Origin: Nostocoides sp. Soil756
GTDB lineage: Bacteria > Actinomycetota > Actinomycetes > Actinomycetales > Dermatophilaceae
Length of the DNA: 64,000 nt
Direction of reading: 5' to 3'
Assembly (NCBI RefSeq): GCF_001428065.1
Contig: NZ_LMSE01000001.1
Coordinates: 183,931 to 247,930 of the forward strand
How positions within the stretch are numbered: position 1 is the stretch's first letter; each line of letters starts with the position of its first letter. The notes beneath the pieces are model-generated. The model was not told where the DNA came from, searched no databases, and saw only the letters and a program-made list of their open reading frames with translations. A program made the translations under genes and the position numbers. This document shows, in pieces, positions 59,344 to 64,000 of this stretch.

Positions 59344-61071
59344 ATGCCGTCGAAGTCTGATGGGGACGAGACTCGCCTCTCGGTTCCAGGGCTATTCCTT
59401 GATTTGCGAGTCGAGAGGGGGTACGACGCCTTGAGTCGAGAGCATTTCTTCCTACGCGGGGGCACTATCGACCAGATCGCGGACCTCGCGACGCCAGGAC
59501 CATGGGTTGTCTACGTGGGTCTTGGGGCAACCATTGACCAGACTGATCTAAGTTGGGCTGGCTTGGTGGGAAAAGTGCTGCGACACGAGGCCCAATCCTC
59601 GGCTGACACCAGCCTCAAGGCGATCTCCTCGCAGACTATCGATCGTTGGCTCGAAGCACAGGGCTCTGTGGCCTCAGCTACGACTGCCGAAGCCATGATT
59701 AGGAGTCGAAGGGGGCCAAGGTGGGTGGATTCGTTGGTCGACCAAATTCGCGACGCACTCTATCGAGAGCGCAGGCTCTTGGCTGGAGACATGCTCGACG
59801 CCCTGGTCCTGTGGGGCTATGCGATTGCTCGGAGCGGTGGCAGCGTACTTTTCATCACCTCCAACTACGACGCCTACCTGCAAGAGGCTCTGGAATCAAT
59901 CGCAGACCAGAGTGATGTCCGACTTACGAAGATGCGAGTCTTGAACGCGACCGGTCCAACAGGCCAGTTGCCCCGGACGTGGCGAAACCCTGGAAACATG
60001 AGCCTATTACATGTACATGGGTACATTCCCGAGGACGCCGAACCATTGGGGATACCGGCATTCGGAGAGATTACGTATCAAGAGACCTCGGGCAAAGCAA
60101 GGAAGGTGATGAGTGAGGCCATGACCGGCAGTAACGTCGTCACGGTGGGGTCTTCCCTATCCGATGCCCCCCTCGTCGAATCCTTGATTGCATCCAAGAA
60201 GTCTGCAACGGGGCTCAAGCGGTACGCCATTCTACCTTTACAAGGAGCAGAATGGCGGGATGATGAGAAGGAAAAGGGTCGAGATGAATCGCTTTTTTCA
60301 CTCAACAGGCAGCGACTGAATGCCCTTGGGCTCCAAGGCGTATACCCGGATTACTATGGTCAAGTCCCCCAAGTATTCTATGAGGCTGCGGAGTGGCTCA
60401 GTGCGGGTGCGGGTCGCCCAGAACCCGGCCGACTGGATCACCGGCAGCTGTACAAGAACCGTCTGGATGAATGGTGGAGCCATTGGGACTCCAGGGATTC
60501 GCATGACGCAATCCGTTACCACTCCGCGCTCCTCCGGCACATACTACCGGGGGTGCGGGGCAATCTCGGCGCGGGCAGTCAAGAGGGTATCAAGCTCGAG
60601 ATTTGGGCGCGGTCTGATCCGAATGGTGAGGGCCGGCTGGGACTCTGGTGCTCGACTTCTGGATCTCACGAACCAGAATTCGCACATCGTGATTCAATTT
60701 CCTTGAAGAGTCCGTACGTGTCGGTAAAGACATTCTGCCTCGGGTCGCCCCAATTCTTCGAGCAATACGGAAAATCACGTTGGAGCAACTATTTCGCGTT
60801 CCCCATCTGGAATTGGTCTCAACGAGGTGCGTTCATCGTTGGTGTTGCTGTGATCGCCAGCATGCCAGCTAAAGACGACCCTGAGGGCGGGTCCGTACGA
60901 ATGGCGAACATCCATCGAGTCGTGCTCGCAGCGGAGCGGCTCGCGTCGGTGGCCGACAAGGTCCTCAACCACAAGATAGACAGCAACGTATCCCGGGCAT
61001 ACAACGAACGAATCGCCATTGATAATGCCCTGGGTGCCGACAGCTCAGACGACCTTCCAATTCTCGAGTAG
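59344..61071 (+). CDS. SIR2-like domain protein with possible C-terminal GAF-like domain, 575 aa
   Basis: The N-terminal SIR2-like NAD-binding fold shows GLGAT (residues 60-64 region), TSNYD (172-176), HVHG (223-226) and VGSSLSDAP (268-276). These match the Rossmann GAG, the N/D motif, the catalytic His and the G-S/D-x-S/N motifs of SIR2_2 proteins, used by Thoeris ThsA, DSR and other anti-phage NADases. The canonical first glycine motif is altered (GLG in place of GAG). After about residue 330 there is a different domain; residues 455-510 (SPYVSVKTFCLGS ... WSNYFAFPIWNWSQRGAFIVGVAVIASMP) resemble a GAF-type sensory fold. ATG 59344 is likely; TTG 59311 would extend it. An abortive-infection NADase is inferred. 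Confidence 0.78.
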   Translation: MPSKSDGDETRLSVPGLFLDLRVERGYDALSREHFFLRGGTIDQIADLATPGPWVVYVGLGATIDQTDLSWAGLVGKVLRHEAQSSADTSLKAISSQTIDRWLEAQGSVASATTAEAMIRSRRGPRWVDSLVDQIRDALYRERRLLAGDMLDALVLWGYAIARSGGSVLFITSNYDAYLQEALESIADQSDVRLTKMRVLNATGPTGQLPRTWRNPGNMSLLHVHGYIPEDAEPLGIPAFGEITYQETSGKARKVMSEAMTGSNVVTVGSSLSDAPLVESLIASKKSATGLKRYAILPLQGAEWRDDEKEKGRDESLFSLNRQRLNALGLQGVYPDYYGQVPQVFYEAAEWLSAGAGRPEPGRLDHRQLYKNRLDEWWSHWDSRDSHDAIRYHSALLRHILPGVRGNLGAGSQEGIKLEIWARSDPNGEGRLGLWCSTSGSHEPEFAHRDSISLKSPYVSVKTFCLGSPQFFEQYGKSRWSNYFAFPIWNWSQRGAFIVGVAVIASMPAKDDPEGGSVRMANIHRVVLAAERLASVADKVLNHKIDSNVSRAYNERIAIDNALGADSSDDLPILE

Positions 61072-61266
61072 GCAGGTCACTGCGGGCGGCGTTGGGGGGC
61101 TCGAGCCCTCAGTTCCCCCGCCTGCAATCTGCCTGTTTTCGGTCTTCAAGTCCGCAGATGGGCGCTGTCACGCTCGACCACATCAAGTTCTACGTTCGCC
61201 GCGGTGCCGATGTGGGGTACGAGTTGCCGCCCCTGGTAGGGCCACTCCTGGGTGGTGCCTTCTGGT

Positions 61267-61704
61267 TCAAGGCAGTATCTCTGCCAGCCGGTTCCCCACT
61301 AGGTCGGCTGCTTCCACAGGCGGAACGTGTTCCCAGATCCGGAGGACGTTCCATCCGGCGTCGCCAAGGAGGCGATTCGTGTCCGCGTCACGCAGGCGGT
61401 TGGCCTGGACCTTCTCGGCCCAGTACTGCGCGTGGGTCTTGGCCACCGTGTGGTGCTCTGGACAGCCGTGCCAGAAGCAGCCGTCGACGAACACGGCAAG
61501 CCGCGCCCGGGGAAACACGATGTCAGCGGTGCGTCGTACGTTGGCTATGGGCCGTCGGTTGACGAAGTAGCGGAAGCCGCGGGCGTGAAGCTCCCTTCGG
61601 AGTGCAAGCTCCGGCTTCGTGTCGCGTCCTCGGTTCCCCACCATGCTGGTTCGCACCCGCTCGGAGGAGGCCCATGAGGCGGGATCGTTCATACGTTCGA
61701 CCAT
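61267..61704 (-). CDS. vsr: Vsr-type very-short-patch repair endonuclease, 145 aa
   Basis: Nicks the DNA at T:G mismatches made by deamination of 5-methylcytosine, in the recognition site of the partner methyltransferase. Motifs: RVRTSMVGNRGRDTKPELALRRELHARGFRY, catalytic Asp61 in TADIVFPRARLAVFVDGCFWHGCPEHH (Cys/His zinc ligands in the FVDGCFWHGC box), and WNVLRIWEH. It is divergent from the methyltransferase gene, 40 bp away, as in many vsr/dcm pairs. ATG 61704 is preferred; ATG 61692 is an alternative. Between the SIR2 stop and the vsr end (61072-61266) I see no gene. Confidence 0.92.
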   Translation of the reverse strand: MVERMNDPASWASSERVRTSMVGNRGRDTKPELALRRELHARGFRYFVNRRPIANVRRTADIVFPRARLAVFVDGCFWHGCPEHHTVAKTHAQYWAEKVQANRLRDADTNRLLGDAGWNVLRIWEHVPPVEAADLVGNRLAEILP

Positions 61705-61744
61705 ACGGCGCGCCTGCCCAAGCCACCAGAAGGGAACATTTAGG

Positions 61745-62860
61745 ATGCAGCCTGTGACGACCGGCCCAACGATGATCGACCTCTTCGCAGGCTGCGGTGG
61801 GATGACCCGCGGGTTCGTCGCGGAGGGCTTCATCCCCGTCCAGGCCGTTGAGTGGGACTTGGCTGCCGCGGCTACCTACGCGGCGAACTTCGGCGAGGAC
61901 CACATGTTTTGGGGCGACATCGCCGAGTGGCCCACGTCAAGCATTCCCGAGGTTGACCTCGTGATCGGGGGGCCCCCTTGCCAGGGGTTCTCCAACCTCG
62001 GCTCGAAAGACGTCAACGACCCACGGAACAAGCTCTGGAAGGAGTACCTGCGCGTCGTTGCCGCGGCACGACCGAAGGTGTTCGTCCTCGAGAACGTCCA
62101 GAGGTTCATGAAGTCCAGTGAGTTTCAACTGCTTCTGGACGAGGCGGACCATGGCGTGATCTCCGACTACTCCCTCACGTACGGGGTTTTGTTGGCCGCC
62201 GACTACGGGGTGGCGCAGCGGCGTCCCCGCGCGATCGTGATCGGTTCGCGTGTCGGCGAGATCCCGCTGCCGGCACCGACGCATGCCAAGGTCGGTACTG
62301 GCGGGCTGCGTCAGTGGGAGACGGTGCGTAGCCGGATCGAAGGCATGATCGAGCGACCTGGCACTACCGACTTGCCACAGAGTCGTACCGAGTTCTTCGG
62401 GCAGGTACTTCCGGGGGTCTTCAAGAGCAGCGCGCTGCACTTTGGGAGGCAACCGCGCGAGCTGTCCCTCGCCAGGTATGACCACGTACCCCCGGGGGGT
62501 GGGCGCTTTGATGTCCCGGACGACCTCCTGCCTCGGTGCTGGCGCGACAAGAAGTCGGGAACGACGGACGTGATGGGACGGATGCGTTGGGATGCGCCGT
62601 CCTTGACGATCCGAACCGAGTTCTTCAAGCCCGAAAAGGGTCAGTATCTGCATCCGCAGTGGGAGCTCGACCCAGCCCGCCGTCTGAATCGCGTCATTAC
62701 ACATCATGAGGCCGCACGTCTGCAGGACTTCCCGGACGACTTTCTTTGGTGTGGCACGAAGATCGAGATTGCTAAGCAGATCGGGAACGCTGTGCCGGTG
62801 GGGCTGGCGGCGGCCATCGCGCGACACCTCGAACCGTACCTGCGCGCTGGCCTGCGGTAA
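61745..62860 (+). CDS. DNA (cytosine-5) methyltransferase, 371 aa
   Basis: Type II methyltransferase. Motif I DLFAGCGG (12-19), motif IV GGPPCQGF with catalytic Cys79, motif VI ENV (116-118), motif VIII QRRPRAIVIGSR, and motif X QIGNAVPVGLA near the C-terminus. The target-recognition region between VIII and IX is short. With the NgoMIV-like enzyme downstream, GCCGGC is a plausible target, but this has not been shown. ATG 61745 was chosen for a weak AGG upstream; the frame is open upstream, but that part is antisense to vsr. 26 bases before the restriction gene. Confidence 0.93.
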   Translation: MQPVTTGPTMIDLFAGCGGMTRGFVAEGFIPVQAVEWDLAAAATYAANFGEDHMFWGDIAEWPTSSIPEVDLVIGGPPCQGFSNLGSKDVNDPRNKLWKEYLRVVAAARPKVFVLENVQRFMKSSEFQLLLDEADHGVISDYSLTYGVLLAADYGVAQRRPRAIVIGSRVGEIPLPAPTHAKVGTGGLRQWETVRSRIEGMIERPGTTDLPQSRTEFFGQVLPGVFKSSALHFGRQPRELSLARYDHVPPGGGRFDVPDDLLPRCWRDKKSGTTDVMGRMRWDAPSLTIRTEFFKPEKGQYLHPQWELDPARRLNRVITHHEAARLQDFPDDFLWCGTKIEIAKQIGNAVPVGLAAAIARHLEPYLRAGLR

Positions 62861-62886
62861 CTGGAGATCTCGTAGAGGATGGCTGC

Positions 62887-63750
62887 GTGACAGCCCCCTT
62901 CGTAGTCGACCTCTGCGGTTACCGCCTTAACGGCAATCCGAACACGTCGGACAACAACGACCGTGGGTCAGTCGAGTGGGGCCACGCGCTCTTCGCCAGG
63001 TTGGCTGTCCCACCGGGGGTTTCCGAGGTTGAACGTGTTGGCAGCGTGATGGAGGAACGCGCGGCATCCCATCTGAGCGGCTTAAGACCCGACCTCGTCA
63101 CGGCGAGATCGCGGTCCGCAACCGAGTTCGCGCAGTACCGCCACCTCGCGGTGTTCCAGCGCTTTCGGCGCGCGTACCTTGGGCCCAGTGATGACCTAGC
63201 CGACGAGGTGGCCAGTCTCCTGATGCAACCCCTAGGTCCGGAAGTCGAGCGCGTCCTGCAACGCGCGCTTCAGGCCGGTGTTCAACGGCGAAGGGACCAC
63301 GAGTTGATCATCGATCTACTCGAGACGATGCCTGAGGAGTCCCTACTCAAGGTCGACCTCACCATCGCTGCGGCTGCACCCAGCGAGAGGCTCTTGGTGG
63401 CCATCTCGTCGAAGTGGAGCCTGCGTACTGATCGAGCGCAGGACTGCATCTCCCAGGGCGCGAAGTTGGTGTCCCTTCGCCGGGGCCACATGCCCCACTA
63501 CGCGGTACTCACAATGGAACCCCGGCCCGCCATGCTTCGCCTGATTGCATATGGTTCTGGTTCAGTCGATTGTGTGTACCACCTGGCTCTGCCCGAGCTA
63601 CGGCAGGCCGCCGCCGACCTCGAGGCCCGACGGGGGTCCAAGCCATGGAAGCCACGGCAGGACCTCGAGCGGATGGTCGCCCAAGGCCGCGTTCGCGACT
63701 ACGACGATTTGGCGCGTGAAGTCGCACGATTGGGGCCCGGCGCTGTCTGA
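62887..63750 (+). CDS. NgoMIV-family type II restriction endonuclease, 287 aa
   Basis: I recognise the NgoMIV family (G^CCGGC) from memory of that protein. The segment VAISSKWSLRTDRAQDCISQ, then GAKLVSLRRGHMPHYAVLTMEPRP, then IAYGSGSVDCVYHLALPELRQ parallels NgoMIV's ISCKWTIRSDRAQ, KGRLPHIVVVTAEPTP and GTGEIDCVYHFALYELEQ. The metal Asp would be Asp157 (LLKVDLTI), and Lys176 is in SSK. The KX13E Glu is replaced by Gln190. GTG 62887. The C-terminal part (about 45 residues) is longer than NgoMIV's. Cleavage activity is uncertain. Confidence 0.82.
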   Translation: MTAPFVVDLCGYRLNGNPNTSDNNDRGSVEWGHALFARLAVPPGVSEVERVGSVMEERAASHLSGLRPDLVTARSRSATEFAQYRHLAVFQRFRRAYLGPSDDLADEVASLLMQPLGPEVERVLQRALQAGVQRRRDHELIIDLLETMPEESLLKVDLTIAAAAPSERLLVAISSKWSLRTDRAQDCISQGAKLVSLRRGHMPHYAVLTMEPRPAMLRLIAYGSGSVDCVYHLALPELRQAAADLEARRGSKPWKPRQDLERMVAQGRVRDYDDLAREVARLGPGAV

Positions 63751-64000
63751 ACGGCGACTTGTGCGAGTTTCGAGATTCGGTTCCAGGACAGCTGGTGGCT
63801 CCCGGCAACGGGATCGACGTACTGGCCCGCGGGTGCGCCCGAGGACGGTGCGAAGCGCCGCCCGCAGGGCTTGCGCCGGCGGAGCCGGCGCCTTGATCTA
63901 GTAGAGGCCAATTCGGCAGAAGTGGATAGGGAGGTTCTGTCCTCCGTCGGGTGATGTGCGACAGGTATCCGTCAGCTGATGTGCGACAGGGGTCGTGTTC
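63751..64000. other. Window end: no gene; 23-bp direct repeat that may be a mobile-element end
   Basis: At 63943-63965 and 63968-63990 the unit TCCGTCnnnTGATGTGCGACAGG is repeated with a 25-bp period. Such repeats often flank actinobacterial IS transposase genes. The transposase, if any, would start beyond 64000. A small GC-rich hairpin with gccggc repeats lies near 63876-63890. Confidence 0.45.

Noticed and set aside
61092..61562. A 156-codon frame antisense to vsr
   Set aside because: Most of it is the complement of the vsr gene, which has clear catalytic motifs; the remaining 60 residues match nothing I know.

Overview
This is a very GC-rich bacterial chromosome segment. It almost certainly comes from an actinomycete of the order Micrococcales; Intrasporangiaceae-like is an inference from gene content and order. 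The evidence is the conserved fhaA-fhaB-pstP-rodA-pbpA-pknB cluster with a tRNA-Leu(CAG) upstream, the pabA / sortase E / DUF881 / crgA / rhomboid / ppiA block next to it, frequent GTG starts with ATGA or GTGA overlaps, DnaA boxes of the TTGTCCACA type, and ergothioneine genes. In actinomycetes this block lies close to oriC, so the window is probably near the origin.

Layout. 1-9419: a secreted lamin-tail protein cut by the left edge, an aldo/keto reductase, an acyl-CoA ligase plus acyl-CoA dehydrogenase pair, an L,D-transpeptidase, an alpha/beta hydrolase, a BNR-repeat protein and a DUF1905 protein. 9505-11736: a FUSC-type membrane protein. 11743-18902: a seven-gene fatty-acid/acyl-CoA operon (thiolase, three SDRs, MaoC hydratase, APH-like kinase, acyl-CoA dehydrogenase) facing a TetR regulator, with an operator-like palindrome between them. 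18943-22200: a glyoxalase-fold gene fragment and a DUF3516 helicase split by an in-frame amber codon. 22295-27353: a branched-chain amino-acid-type ABC transporter (livFGHMK). 27610-29912: egtB-egtD. 29991-33647: an SDR paired with a lipoyl-less E2-like protein, DNA polymerase IV and a DoxX-like protein. 33978-36655: tRNA-Leu, pirin and glucose-6-phosphate dehydrogenase.

36892-48694 is the cell-wall and division core: two FHA proteins, the phosphatase PstP, the RodA/PbpA pair, the kinase PknB with three PASTA domains, then PabA, a 51-residue membrane protein, sortase E, a DUF881 protein, CrgA, rhomboid and cyclophilin. Four DnaA-box-like 9-mers and a strong bidirectional terminator lie between crgA and the rhomboid gene. 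48849-55107: a Lys/Asp/Ala-rich single-membrane protein, a vWA lipoprotein, a PLP aminotransferase and a NarL-type two-component system. 55304-58264: four proteins that I cannot assign to a known pathway.

From about 58265 to the right end the sequence is visibly less GC-rich and looks like an acquired defence island. It has about 0.8 kb without a convincing gene, a 54-residue basic protein, a SIR2-like protein with a possible GAF-like C-terminus, and a restriction-modification set: a Vsr nick endonuclease divergent from a C5-cytosine methyltransferase, which is followed by an NgoMIV-type restriction enzyme. The enzyme shows Gln where the family's KX13E motif has Glu. The window ends in a repeated motif that may be a mobile-element end.

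The most interesting observations are the SIR2 protein with its small upstream gene, the NgoMIV-type system, the amber-split helicase, a double-palindrome intergenic repeat found twice 34.7 kb apart, and the DnaA-box cluster outside the expected oriC.
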